A DNA stretch of 64,000 bases from Nocardia albiluteola (GCF_018860155.1 NZ_JAHKNI010000005.1:496001-560000), one strand, 5' to 3'. Positions 8,437 to 18,629 are shown, counted from the stretch's first letter. Numbers and translations: made by a program. Notes: generated by a model from the sequence alone, not told the origin.

Positions 8437-8790
8437 ACAGTTGATGTCACAGTTGCGCGAAGATGAACAGACCGGTCCGTTACGGCGGCCCCGAATGTAT
8501 CCGAATTGTGTTGTGTTGTATAACGATTGCGCCGATGCCCGCGGCGTGTGCTCCGGGGCAGCTGGCCCCGACCGGTAGGACTCGACGAGAGGACGACGCG
8601 CCGCGTCACGGTGGAACTTGCGGGTTGCCCACCGGATGCAGAACTTGCAGGCACATGTGTAATGGCTTAAAAGCGGACCGTAGCGTATGTAACGGTCCCC
8701 AGATGAGGGCAGGACGGCCGCCTGTAACGGGCGTATGGTCTGCAACTATTGACGGGCAGTAGTTCCACGGAATCATTTAGCGGGGCAAAC
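8437..8790. other. 354-bp non-coding stretch upstream of alkB
   Basis: No convincing gene is present. The sequence is less GC-rich than its surroundings (for example TGTATCCGAATTGTGTTGTG near 8500) and presumably holds the alkB promoter. The clearest structure is the inverted repeat at 8675-8698. Confidence 0.5.
8675..8698. promoter_or_regulatory. Inverted repeat upstream of alkB, possible operator
   Basis: GGACCGT (8675-8681) and ACGGTCC (8692-8698) are perfect inverted arms around a 10-bp spacer, about 95 bp before the alkB start. The word GTAACGG recurs at 8723-8729. A regulator site is plausible, but no regulator gene lies nearby. Confidence 0.35.
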
Positions 8791-9957
8791 GTGCAATCGG
8801 TCGGCAATCGCTCGGGCAGGCCCGATCCCAAGCGGTATCTATGGGTGCTGGGGTTGGTGGCTCCCAGCTGTGCGCTCTGGCCGTCGCAGCTGGTGCTGCA
8901 CACCGGGTTACGGGTGTTCTGGTGGGTCGGCCCGATCATCGTGCTCATCGTGATTCCGGTGCTGGACTGGGTGGTGGGCGAGGACGGCACCAATCCGCGC
9001 GACGAGGACTACGAGCTCCTGTCGAACGACCGGTATTACCGCTGGTGCACATATATTTTCCTGCCGATCCAGCTGATCGGTCTGGCGATCGCGGGCTACA
9101 TGTGGTCCGGGAATCAGCTCAGCGTGCTCGACAAGCTGGGGCTGGCCACGACGCTGGGCCTGGTGAGCGGGATCGGTATCAATGCCGCCCACGAGCTGGG
9201 GCATCGAGTGGAGCGGGCCGAGCGGTGGCTCGCGAAGATCGCACTGGCTCAGTCGGGTTACGGCCACTTCTACGTCGAGCACAACAAGGGTCATCACGCC
9301 CGGGTGGCGACGCCGGAGGATCCGGCCAGCGCCCGGCTGGGGGAGTCGCTGTGGGAATTCCTGCCGCGCAGCGTGATCGGCGGATTCCGCTCGGCGGTGA
9401 CGCTGGAGCGAGATCGCCTGCACCGCAGGGGTTTGAGCTGGTGGAGCCCGCAGAACAACGTCCTGCAGGCCTGGTCGATGACGCTGGTGCTGTATCTGGC
9501 GCTGGTGGTGGCGTTCGGGCCGGCGCTGCTGCCGTACCTGTTGCTGCAGGGGGTGATCGGGGCCGGGCTGCTCGAGACGGTCAACTACGTCGAGCACTAC
9601 GGACTGCTGCGGAGCAAGCGGCCCAACGGAACCTGGGCGCGCTGCTCGCCGGCGGACAGCTGGAACAGCGACCGCCTGGTCACCAACATCTTCCTGTTCC
9701 ATCTGCAACGGCACAGCGATCATCACGCCAATCCGGGACGCCGGTACCAGACGCTGCGTAGCACGCAGGAGGCGCCGCAGTTGCCCGCCGGTTACGCGAG
9801 CATGATCGTGCTGGCCCTGGTGCCGTCGGTATGGCGCCGCGTGATGGATCATCGGGTGCTGGCCCACTACGAGGGAGATGTCAGCCGGGCCAACATCGCC
9901 CCGCGCAAGCGGGGGCGGATCCTGGCCGCATACGGTGGGCGGGCAACCGCGGCATAG
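8791..9957 (+). CDS. alkB: Alkane 1-monooxygenase (AlkB, non-haem di-iron)
   Basis: A membrane di-iron hydroxylase of about 388 residues that oxidises the terminal methyl group of medium-chain alkanes. The histidine boxes are intact: HELGHR, EHNKGHHARVATPEDPASAR and LQRHSDHHANPGRRYQTLR. The AlkB signature NYVEHYGLLR and about six hydrophobic helices are also present. There is no C-terminal rubredoxin fusion. The start is uncertain: GTG 8791 is chosen, with in-frame TTG 8749 the alternative; neither has a strong ribosome site. In M. tuberculosis alkB is followed by rubA, rubB and a TetR gene before ahcY; here ahcY follows directly, so electron carriers must come from elsewhere. Confidence 0.92.
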   Translation: MQSVGNRSGRPDPKRYLWVLGLVAPSCALWPSQLVLHTGLRVFWWVGPIIVLIVIPVLDWVVGEDGTNPRDEDYELLSNDRYYRWCTYIFLPIQLIGLAIAGYMWSGNQLSVLDKLGLATTLGLVSGIGINAAHELGHRVERAERWLAKIALAQSGYGHFYVEHNKGHHARVATPEDPASARLGESLWEFLPRSVIGGFRSAVTLERDRLHRRGLSWWSPQNNVLQAWSMTLVLYLALVVAFGPALLPYLLLQGVIGAGLLETVNYVEHYGLLRSKRPNGTWARCSPADSWNSDRLVTNIFLFHLQRHSDHHANPGRRYQTLRSTQEAPQLPAGYASMIVLALVPSVWRRVMDHRVLAHYEGDVSRANIAPRKRGRILAAYGGRATAA

Positions 9958-9972
9958 CGGTCCGCACCACCT

Positions 9973-9989
9973 TGCGTACCGTGTACGCA
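9973..9989. promoter_or_regulatory. Perfect 7+3+7 palindrome between alkB and ahcY
   Basis: TGCGTAC-CGT-GTACGCA is a perfect inverted repeat 16 bp after the alkB stop and 48 bp before the ahcY start. A further half site TGCGTACA lies at 10010-10017. It overlaps a possible -35 (TTGCGT, 9972) and lies just upstream of TACTAG (9997). It is a candidate operator. Confidence 0.45.
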
Positions 9990-10036
9990 CGATTGGTACT
10001 AGTCTCTTCTGCGTACACGCCGACCAGGAGAGGCTG

Positions 10037-11512
<1,476 letters not shown>

Positions 11513-11519
11513 CCTCCTG

Positions 11520-11546
11520 CGCCCCGCCGGATTCTCCGGCGGGGCG
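11520..11546 (+). terminator. Hairpin terminator after ahcY
   Basis: An 11-bp perfect stem (CGCCCCGCCGG pairing with CCGGCGGGGCG) with loop ATTCT starts 7 bp after the stop. No U-run follows, as is common in high-GC actinobacteria. Confidence 0.65.
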
Positions 11547-11617
11547 AAGGGACGCCGCTCGGAGTCCCGGCGGCCTTTCCGGATCGACTCGTAGTCCGGC
11601 TATCGGAGGAGCGCATC

Positions 11618-12244
11618 TTGTCCGTACTGCTCGATTGGGCGCGGGAAGAGAACCTGCAGCCGGAACCGATCACCCTCGAGATTTGGCGGCAACTGCCGGA
11701 AGAGTTCTGCCGGTTGGTGGAGGTGGTCAACGGAGAAGCGGTCCGTGCGGAGTTGCCGCGGCGTACCCACCAGAAGGCCGCGAGGCGGATAGCGGACCTT
11801 GTGGAGTCGGCTGCCGAGGCGCACATGGACCGCTACAACGACGGCTGTCTGGACGTCGACACCGACTTCGACGTGCTGCTGTGGGAACTGCCGAGAGCGA
11901 CCATTCGGCGGCCGGACGTGGCGCTGTTCACCTGCGCCCCCGATGAGTTGCGACCACTGCCCGCGTCGCTGATCAAGCTGGTGATCGAGGTTGTCTCCCC
12001 GGGCACGGAACGAGTCGACACCACCGACAAGCTTGCCGAGTATGCGAAGGCGGGCATTCCCTGGTACTGGATCGTGTGGGTGTCCGATAACCGGGTCACC
12101 TCGATCGAAACCTATGTGCTCGACCATGTGCTGAGCCTCTATCGTCCACATCAGAAGCATGACCGCGATGACATGGGCACCACGGTCGATGGGCCGATCG
12201 TGTTCGAGCTCGACTGGAATCGGCTCGACGAGTTGACGCGCTGA
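11618..12244 (+). CDS. Uma2-family PD-(D/E)XK nuclease-like protein
   Basis: A 208-residue protein of the Uma2 (DUF820) family, which has the restriction-endonuclease fold but no proven biological role. The likely metal site is RRPDVALF (Asp near 108) with LVIEVVSPGTERVDTTDKLAEYAKAGIPWYWIV, where E and K residues follow. TTG 11618 is chosen because GGAGGA lies 7 bp upstream and conserved sequence starts right there. It sits between ahcY and tmk, which are adjacent in M. tuberculosis, so it looks like an insertion into a conserved order. Its target and purpose are unknown. Confidence 0.8.
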   Translation: MSVLLDWAREENLQPEPITLEIWRQLPEEFCRLVEVVNGEAVRAELPRRTHQKAARRIADLVESAAEAHMDRYNDGCLDVDTDFDVLLWELPRATIRRPDVALFTCAPDELRPLPASLIKLVIEVVSPGTERVDTTDKLAEYAKAGIPWYWIVWVSDNRVTSIETYVLDHVLSLYRPHQKHDRDDMGTTVDGPIVFELDWNRLDELTR

Positions 12245-12299
12245 GGCATTCCGCCGGGGTGGGAAATTTCTGTCGGGGGCGGGCGGTAGCCTGCTGTTC

Positions 12300-12947
12300 A
12301 TGGGAGCGTTGGTTGCGGTGGAGGGCCTGGACGGGGCCGGTAAACGCACGCTCATCGAGGCGGTCGCCGCGGGGCTGACCGCGTGCGGCCTGCGGGTGGG
12401 CACGCTGGCCTTCCCGCGGTACGGGCGGTCGGTGCATGCGGATCTGGCCGCGGAGGCGCTGCGCGGGCGGCACGGAGATCTGGCCGCCTCGGTCAACGCA
12501 ATGGCGTTGCTGTTCGCGCTCGATCGCGCCGATGCCCGCGACGAGCTGTCGAAGCTGCTGGCGGACAACGACATTGTGCTGCTCGATCGCTACGTCGCCT
12601 CGAATGTCGCCTACAACGCCGCGCGGACCGACCAGTCCGCCGACGGTGAAATGGCCGCCTGGGTAGCCGAATTGGAGTTCGGGCGATTCGAACTACCGGT
12701 GCCGGAGCTACACGTGCTGCTCGCGGTGCCCACCGAACTCGCCGCCGAGCGGGCGCGCCGCCGCGGCGAAAGCGATTCGAACAGAGCGCTGGACGCCTAC
12801 GAGCGCGATCGAGAACTGCAAGAGCGCACGGCCGAGGTCTATCGTGTGATGGCCGAAGCACACTGGCGTGGTCCATGGTGGCTGCATGCACGGCATGACG
12901 ATCCGGCAACTTTGACCGCGCGCCTGTCGAAATTGATTGCCCGATAG
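12300..12947 (+). CDS. tmk: Thymidylate (dTMP) kinase
   Basis: A 215-residue P-loop kinase that phosphorylates dTMP to dTDP for DNA synthesis. The P-loop is GLDGAGKRT (residues 9-17). TLAFPRYGRSVHADLAAEAL and the LLDRYVASNVAYNAA segment (DRY motif) match the mycobacterial Tmk closely. The LID region near RARRRGESDS follows. ATG 12300 has only a weak ribosome site. It lies directly upstream of mtrA as in M. tuberculosis. Confidence 0.93.
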   Translation: MGALVAVEGLDGAGKRTLIEAVAAGLTACGLRVGTLAFPRYGRSVHADLAAEALRGRHGDLAASVNAMALLFALDRADARDELSKLLADNDIVLLDRYVASNVAYNAARTDQSADGEMAAWVAELEFGRFELPVPELHVLLAVPTELAAERARRRGESDSNRALDAYERDRELQERTAEVYRVMAEAHWRGPWWLHARHDDPATLTARLSKLIAR

Positions 12948-13025
12948 GGTTGGATGTGCGTCGGAAACGTACCAGTGTTGGCGTGGTTGCCCGTTCCGAG
13001 CCGGAGAGATGACAACATAGTAGTT

Positions 13026-13703
13026 ATGAAGCCGAAGATTCTGGTCGTCGACGATGATATGGCGCTCGCGGAGATGCTCACGATCGTCTTGCGCGGCGAG
13101 GGTTTCGATCCTCACACCGTCGGCGACGGCACGCAGGCGCTCACTGCCGTCCGGGAATTGCGCCCGGACCTGGTTTTGCTGGATCTGATGCTGCCGGGCA
13201 TGAACGGCATCGATGTATGCCGCGTGCTGCGAGCCGATTCCGGCGTGCCGATCGTGATGCTCACGGCCAAGACCGACACGGTCGACGTCGTGCTGGGTTT
13301 GGAGTCCGGCGCCGACGATTACATCGTCAAGCCGTTCAAGCCGAAGGAGCTCGTCGCCCGGGTGCGCGCACGCCTGCGCCGCACCGAGGAGGAGCCCGCG
13401 GAGCTGCTGTCCATCGCCGACATCGTCATCGATGTGCCGGCGCACAAGGTCACCCGGGGCGGTCAGCAGATCTCGCTGACCCCGCTCGAGTTCGACCTGC
13501 TGGTGGCGCTGGCCCGCAAGCCGCGCCAGGTGTTCACCCGCGAGGTGCTGCTGGAGCAGGTGTGGGGCTATCGGCACGCCGCCGATACCCGCCTGGTCAA
13601 TGTGCACGTGCAGCGGTTGCGCGCGAAGGTCGAGAAGGATCCCGAGAACCCTGAGATCGTGCTGACCGTCCGCGGCGTGGGATACAAGGCCGGACCACCG
13701 TGA
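13026..13703 (+). CDS. mtrA: Response regulator MtrA
   Basis: A 225-residue OmpR/PhoB-family regulator, essential in M. tuberculosis, that controls dnaA, cell-wall hydrolases and division. The receiver has VVDDD, LLDLMLPG (D53), MLTAK and VKPFKPKELVARVRARLRR. The DNA-binding half has SLTPLEFDLLVALARKP, VFTREVLLEQVWGYRHAADTRLVNVHVQRLRAKVE and ends VRGVGYKAGPP; it is nearly identical to the mycobacterial protein. ATG 13026 is chosen because stop codons lie in frame just upstream of it. The stop lies at the beginning of a triple 75-bp repeat that separates it from mtrB. Confidence 0.97.
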   Translation: MKPKILVVDDDMALAEMLTIVLRGEGFDPHTVGDGTQALTAVRELRPDLVLLDLMLPGMNGIDVCRVLRADSGVPIVMLTAKTDTVDVVLGLESGADDYIVKPFKPKELVARVRARLRRTEEEPAELLSIADIVIDVPAHKVTRGGQQISLTPLEFDLLVALARKPRQVFTREVLLEQVWGYRHAADTRLVNVHVQRLRAKVEKDPENPEIVLTVRGVGYKAGPP

Positions 13704-13926
13704 GGGAGCTTGCGACCGAACTGATTGGCGCTGCGATCCCGGTCGCGGTTCTGCCGGGCGCTAGCGGGGCGGGTGTGAGGGAGCTTGCGACCGAACCGAT
13801 TGGCGCTGCGATCCCGGTCGCGGTTCTGCCGGGCGCTAGCGGGGCGGGTGTGAGGGAGCTTGCGACCGAACCGATTGGCGCTGCGATCCCGGTCGCGGTT
13901 CCGCCGAGCGCCAGCGAGGCGGGACC
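13700..13926 (+). repeat. Three tandem 75-bp repeats between mtrA and mtrB
   Basis: Units begin at 13700, 13775 and 13850, each with GTGAGGGAGCTTGCGACCGA, and are almost identical; the last diverges toward its end and runs into the mtrB start. Each unit is 25 codons long and opens with GTGA, so each unit recreates the stop/start overlap seen at the mtrA end. The whole block is open in one frame (13700-13930), giving a hypothetical 76-residue repeat peptide, but it has no ribosome site and I do not call it a gene. The end resembles the fbiA-fbiB spacer. Confidence 0.85.
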
Positions 13927-15855
13927 GTGATAGAGGCCTCCAGAGGCCGCGCTCAGCGGCTACTGGCGGCGACGGTGGCCTGGTTCAGATCGGTCGGAGA
14001 GTCGCTGGGCCACATCTGGCGGCGTTCGCTGCAGTTGCGCGTCGTCGTGTCCACGCTCACCCTGTCGTTGATCGTGATCACCATCCTCGGCGTGGTGTTG
14101 ACCAGTCAGATCACCGATCGGCTGCTCGAGGCCAAGATCGCCGCCGCGACCGACGAGATGAGCCGCGCCCGCACGACCGTGGAGAATCAGCTGGTCGGGG
14201 TGCACGATTCGAGCACCCAGATCACCCGGCTGCAGGCCGCGCGCGATGCGCTGTCGACCGGCGCCGGCAGTGGTGCCCAGAGCGCCGGCGCCGCCGGCAA
14301 TTTCGACTCGGCGCTGGAGATGGTCGGGGAGAACATGCAGCCGATCTCCGCCGGGCCGGTTGAGGAGGTGCCCGCCGAGCTGCGCCGCTTCGTCCAGCAG
14401 AACCAGGTCAGCTACCAGTTCGCGACGGTGTCCGATCCCGACGGCTACCACGGGTCGGTGCTCATCATCGGCAGCCCGAGCGTCGAGGTGCCCACCCTCG
14501 AGGTCTATCTGATCTTCCCGATGACCAACGAGCAGCGCAGCCTCGCGCTGATGCGCGGCACCATGTTCATCGGCGGCGCCGTGCTGCTGGTCCTGCTGGC
14601 CGCGATCACCGCGCTGGTGACCAGGCAGGTGGTGCTGCCGATTCGTTCGGCCGCGCGGATCGCCGGCCGGTTCGCCGACGGGCGCCTGAAGGAGCGGATG
14701 CTCGTCCGGGGCGAGGACGATATGGCCAGGCTGGCCATATCGTTCAACGCGATGGCCGAGAGCCTGTCGAATCAGATCACCGAGCTCGCGGAGTTCGGCA
14801 ATCTGCAGCGGCGCTTCACCTCCGATGTGAGCCACGAGCTGCGTACCCCTTTGACGACCGTGCGCATGGCCGCGGACCTCATCCACGGCTCCAGCGACGA
14901 TCTCGATCCGGCGCTGGCGCGCAGCGCCGAGCTGCTGGTCACCGAGCTGGACCGGTTCGAGGGACTGCTCAACGACCTGCTCGAGATCAGCCGGCACGAC
15001 GCCGGTGTGGCCGAGCTGCAGGTGGAATCGCTGGACGTGCGGATGTGCGCGCGGGCGGCCATCTCCACGGTGCGGCACCTGGCCAAGGAGTCCGACGTCG
15101 AGGTGGTGGTGGACCTGCCGGAGGAGCCGCTGGTCGCCGAGGTGGATCCGCGGCGAGTCGAGCGGGTGCTGCGGAATCTGCTGGCCAACGCCATCGATCA
15201 CAGCGAGGGCCTGCCGGTGCTGATCCGGATGCGCGGCGATGTGGCCGCCAACGCGGTGGCGATCGTGGTGCGCGATCAGGGCGTCGGGTTGCGCCCCGGC
15301 GAGGAGAAGCTGGTCTTCAACCGGTTCTGGCGCTCGGACCCGTCCCGGATGCGCCGCTCCGGCGGCACCGGGCTCGGGCTGTCGATCAGCGTCGAGGATG
15401 CGAACCTGCACGACGGCAAGCTCGAGGCGTGGGGCGAGCTGGGCGTGGGCGCCAGCTTCCGGCTGACGCTGCCGCTGGTGCGCGCCCGCAAGATGGGCGT
15501 CAGCCCGCTGCCGCTGGAGCCGCCGAAGCGGCGGGCCGCGCAGGCCGAGGTGCCCGCCCTGCTCGCGGCGCCCTCGGATGCCGACGACACGAGCGAGCTG
15601 GACATCGCGGCCGATGCCGTTGTGACACAGCCGGAATCGGTCGTGCTCGAGCCGGACGGGGTCATCGTCGATCCCGCGGCTCGCACCATCGAGCCGCCGC
15701 CCGTCATCGCCGAGCCCGCGGCCACCGACAGCGGGCCCGACATCGATCACCGGCCGGATTCCGAGCCGCAGGACGGCGCCGCGCCCGCGGCCCGCAATGG
15801 CACCACCGCAGCGGGAAAGCCGCTGCTGACGGACTCCGGAGAAGGAACGCTATGA
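13927..15855 (+). CDS. mtrB: Sensor histidine kinase MtrB
   Basis: A 642-residue membrane kinase partner of MtrA. Helix 1 covers roughly residues 43-63 (STLTLSLIVITILGVVLTSQI), then an extracytoplasmic domain, helix 2 (GGAVLLVLLAAITALV), HAMP, the phosphorylation motif DVSHELRTPL (H303), and ATPase boxes NLLANAIDHS, DQGVGL and GGTGLGLSISVEDANLH. A long Ala/Pro/Glu-rich tail follows from about residue 530, as in other actinobacterial MtrB proteins. GTG 13927 overlaps no upstream gene because of the repeat insertion. The 3' end overlaps lpqB by ATGA, so the two are translationally coupled. Confidence 0.96.
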   Translation: MIEASRGRAQRLLAATVAWFRSVGESLGHIWRRSLQLRVVVSTLTLSLIVITILGVVLTSQITDRLLEAKIAAATDEMSRARTTVENQLVGVHDSSTQITRLQAARDALSTGAGSGAQSAGAAGNFDSALEMVGENMQPISAGPVEEVPAELRRFVQQNQVSYQFATVSDPDGYHGSVLIIGSPSVEVPTLEVYLIFPMTNEQRSLALMRGTMFIGGAVLLVLLAAITALVTRQVVLPIRSAARIAGRFADGRLKERMLVRGEDDMARLAISFNAMAESLSNQITELAEFGNLQRRFTSDVSHELRTPLTTVRMAADLIHGSSDDLDPALARSAELLVTELDRFEGLLNDLLEISRHDAGVAELQVESLDVRMCARAAISTVRHLAKESDVEVVVDLPEEPLVAEVDPRRVERVLRNLLANAIDHSEGLPVLIRMRGDVAANAVAIVVRDQGVGLRPGEEKLVFNRFWRSDPSRMRRSGGTGLGLSISVEDANLHDGKLEAWGELGVGASFRLTLPLVRARKMGVSPLPLEPPKRRAAQAEVPALLAAPSDADDTSELDIAADAVVTQPESVVLEPDGVIVDPAARTIEPPPVIAEPAATDSGPDIDHRPDSEPQDGAAPAARNGTTAAGKPLLTDSGEGTL

Positions 15856-17705
15856 CGCGTTGCCCGAGCGTGCGTCGCCGGGGACGCAGCCCGCGCCGCG
15901 TCCCGCGCCTGTGGATGGCGTTGGGGGCGATCGTGTTTGCGGTGCTGCCGCTCGGTGGCTGCGCGAACCTGCCGGATTCCTCGGCGCCCCAGGCGCTGGG
16001 CACCATCAACCACGAACCCACCAGCACCGCCCCCGCCCAGCCCGCGCCCGGTATCGATCCGGACGTGCTGGTACGGAACTTCCTCTCGGCCACCGCCGAC
16101 CCGACCGACCGGCACCAGGCCGCACGGCTGTTCCTGTCTCCGGCCGCGGCGCTGAGCTGGGACGACACCGCCAGCACCGCGATCGTCGACGCACCCGACA
16201 CGCTGCGCACCTCCCGGACGCCCACCACCGCGACGTACGAGATTCGCGGCCGCAAGCTCGGCGAGCTCGGCGCCGATGGATCGTTCCGGGCGCAGGACAG
16301 CACGTACGAGGCGGTCATCCAGATGACCAAGACCGGCGGCGAGTGGCGGATCGACCAGTTGCCCCCCGGGGTCGTGGTGGACAGCTCGGCCTTCTACAAG
16401 TCCTACCGGCGGTATTCGCTGTACTTCGCCAACAGCTCGGGCACCAGTATGGTCCCCGATCTGCGCTGGATTTCCACGCCCAAGGAGCAGCTGACCCAGC
16501 GGCTGCTGTCGCTGCTGGCCGAGGGATCGCAGCACGCGCTGGCGCCCGCGGTCCGGAATCTGCTCGCCCCGCCGGTGACGCTGCGTGGCGGAATCACCAA
16601 GGCCAACGGCGAGACCGACAATGTCGGCGTCGGGCTGGGCGGGGTGATGATCGACTTCGCCGGCGCCTCGGGGCTGGAGCCGCACAACAAGGAACTGCTC
16701 GCCGCGCAGGTGGTGCTGACGCTGGCCGGCGCGGACATCCTCGGCCCGTACGACCTGCTGGCCGACGGCAAACCGCTCGACGAGCGCTTCGCCGCCAACG
16801 GCTATTCGGTGGGCGATGCCGCCGCGCTCAATCCGATGACCGACCGGCACGCCGGGATCGGCCTGCACGCGCTACGCGACGGCTCGCTGGTCGCCGTCGA
16901 TCCGGACAAGGGCGAGATCGTCCCGGCGCCAGGCTATTTCGGCACCGCGCGCAACCTGCAGTCGGCGGGCATCTCGGAGGACGGTCAGGTGGTGGCCGCG
17001 GTCGCCGACAGCGGACGGCCCGCCCCGGCCCCCGCGCGCACGCTGGTCATCGGCAGCTACGACGGCACCGCGACGTTCTCGGTCGCGCAGGGCAACACGT
17101 TCACCCGGCCGTCGTGGACCTCCGACGGCGGCTCGGTGTGGACGGTGATCGATGGCAACCGGGTGATCCGGGCCGTGCACGACCATGCGACCGGCAACGT
17201 GTCGGTTCAGGACGTCGACACCTCCACGCTCACCGTGGGGCAGCCCAACAGCACCGATCCGGTCCCGCGCCTGCCCATCACCGATCTGCGGATCTCGCAC
17301 GACGGCGCCCGGGCGGCGATCATCGCCGGCGGCAAGGTGTACATGGCGGTGGTGGTGCCGCATCCGGACGGGCGTTATTCGCTGGAGTCGCCGCTACCGG
17401 TCGCCGTCGACCTGAGCACCACCGCGGTATCGATCGACTGGGCCACCGCCGACATGCTGATCCTCGCGCGGGAGGGCAATGTGGATCCGGTCGAGTCCGT
17501 CTTCCTCGACGGGACGGATCTGAAGGCGGTGGCCAGTCAGAACCTGACTCCGCCGGTGCGCGTGGTGGGCGCCGGACCCGATGCGGAATACGTTGCCGAC
17601 GCACGCGCGGTGATGCAGCTCAAGTCCGCGGTTCCGGCGGCGGACGAGTTCTGGCGTGAGGTGCAGAGCCTCGGCGCCAACGCGGTGCCGGTGCTGCCGG
17701 GCTAG
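15852..17705 (+). CDS. lpqB: Lipoprotein LpqB, accessory to MtrAB
   Basis: A 617-residue secreted lipoprotein that interacts with the MtrB sensor domain. The N-terminus is Arg-rich (RRRGRSPRR), then a hydrophobic helix and the lipobox LGGC (Cys37). A GerMN-type domain follows (about 190-330, with LLSLLAEGSQHALAPAVRNL), then a beta-propeller-like C-terminal half (SAGISEDGQVVAAV, WTSDGGSVWTV, LRISHDGARAAI). It starts inside the mtrB stop (ATGA). It is somewhat longer than the M. tuberculosis protein. Confidence 0.94.
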   Translation: MTRCPSVRRRGRSPRRVPRLWMALGAIVFAVLPLGGCANLPDSSAPQALGTINHEPTSTAPAQPAPGIDPDVLVRNFLSATADPTDRHQAARLFLSPAAALSWDDTASTAIVDAPDTLRTSRTPTTATYEIRGRKLGELGADGSFRAQDSTYEAVIQMTKTGGEWRIDQLPPGVVVDSSAFYKSYRRYSLYFANSSGTSMVPDLRWISTPKEQLTQRLLSLLAEGSQHALAPAVRNLLAPPVTLRGGITKANGETDNVGVGLGGVMIDFAGASGLEPHNKELLAAQVVLTLAGADILGPYDLLADGKPLDERFAANGYSVGDAAALNPMTDRHAGIGLHALRDGSLVAVDPDKGEIVPAPGYFGTARNLQSAGISEDGQVVAAVADSGRPAPAPARTLVIGSYDGTATFSVAQGNTFTRPSWTSDGGSVWTVIDGNRVIRAVHDHATGNVSVQDVDTSTLTVGQPNSTDPVPRLPITDLRISHDGARAAIIAGGKVYMAVVVPHPDGRYSLESPLPVAVDLSTTAVSIDWATADMLILAREGNVDPVESVFLDGTDLKAVASQNLTPPVRVVGAGPDAEYVADARAVMQLKSAVPAADEFWREVQSLGANAVPVLPG

Positions 17706-17785
17706 TCCGGTCGTAAACGATTCTGCCGAAACGGATTCGGACGGTCCGTGCCGAACCTGTCGGTGGCCGCGGGCATACTCGGCGC

Positions 17786-18424
17786 ATGCTGCTGGATTTG
17801 ATCCTGCCGCGGGAGTGCGGGGGTTGCGGGGTGCTGGGGGTCGTGTGGTGCGCCGACTGCGCGCGGAGTCTGGCCGGGCCGCCGGTGCGGGTGTCTCCGC
17901 GCACGGATCCGGGGGTGCCGTGCTGGGCGCTGGGTGGGTATCGCGGCGCCGGGCGGCGGGCGGTGGTGGCGGTCAAGGAGCGTAATCGCCGCGATCTGGC
18001 CGTGCCGCTCGGCCGGGCGCTGGCCAGGGGGCTGGACGCATTGCGCGATCCCGAGCGGGCGCTGGTGCTGGTGCCCGCGCCGAGCCGCCGCGCCGCCGCC
18101 CGCGGCCGCGGCGGCGATCCGGTCGCCCGGGTCGCCCGCATCGCGGCGAGTTGGCTGATCGATTGCCGTGCTGTCTCCGCATTGCGAATGCAAGGCGCAG
18201 TTCGCGATTCGGTGGGGCTGGGTCCAGCGCAGCGCCGAGCCAATCTGCATGGGCGGATAACGACACCGCCCGGTGGCCTGCCCGGTGCGCTCTCTGTACC
18301 AAATATCGAGGTAGTTCTGGTGGACGACGTGCTGACCACGGGTGCCACCGCCAGCGAGTCGGTCCGTGCGCTGGCCGGTGCGGGAGTAGACATTCGTGCT
18401 GTCATGGTGACTTGCGCCGCGTGA
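17786..18424 (+). CDS. ComF-family phosphoribosyltransferase-like protein
   Basis: A 212-residue ComF-type protein. It has a small N-terminal zinc-ribbon (CGGCG and CADC, residues 11-26) followed by a type I phosphoribosyltransferase fold ending with the PRPP loop VVLVDDVLTTGATASES. In competent bacteria ComF works in DNA uptake; in actinobacteria its role is not established. It corresponds to the gene between lpqB and hpf in M. tuberculosis. No strong ribosome site precedes ATG 17786. A second, quite different zinc-ribbon PRTase lies at 35941-36762. Confidence 0.85.
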   Translation: MLLDLILPRECGGCGVLGVVWCADCARSLAGPPVRVSPRTDPGVPCWALGGYRGAGRRAVVAVKERNRRDLAVPLGRALARGLDALRDPERALVLVPAPSRRAAARGRGGDPVARVARIAASWLIDCRAVSALRMQGAVRDSVGLGPAQRRANLHGRITTPPGGLPGALSVPNIEVVLVDDVLTTGATASESVRALAGAGVDIRAVMVTCAA

Positions 18425-18537
18425 CTCAGCGAAATTTGCGTGAATACTGGCGGACGAGTCGCTGGCGTAATAGCGTGGCCATCAGAGCGATCTGACACCT
18501 ATCCCCAGAGGTTGGAGGTGGCGCCTCGAGCGACTTC

Positions 18538-18574
18538 GTGCCGAGGTTTCCGGAGTTGAGCCTCACCTCGGCAC
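18538..18574 (+). promoter_or_regulatory. Stem-loop in the region upstream of hpf
   Basis: GTGCCGAGGT (18538-18547) and ACCTCGGCAC (18565-18574) form a perfect 10-bp stem with a 17-nt loop, 56 bp before the hpf start. It could be a leader structure or a terminator of the comF transcript. Confidence 0.35.
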
Positions 18575-18629
18575 GGACTGTTACCCGCCGCGCATGACTC
18601 GAGTGCGTGGCCAGATCCGGGAGGTACGC

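Noticed and set aside
9958..10036. S-adenosylhomocysteine riboswitch before ahcY
   Set aside because: The gap is only 79 nt, starts right after alkB and shows a palindrome with operator features but no multi-helix or pseudoknot pattern that I can fit to an SAH riboswitch.
13700..13930. The mtrA-mtrB repeats as a CRISPR array or as a gene for a 76-residue repeat peptide
   Set aside because: The units are directly adjacent without unique spacers, so it is not CRISPR. The open frame follows from a unit length divisible by three and has no ribosome site.
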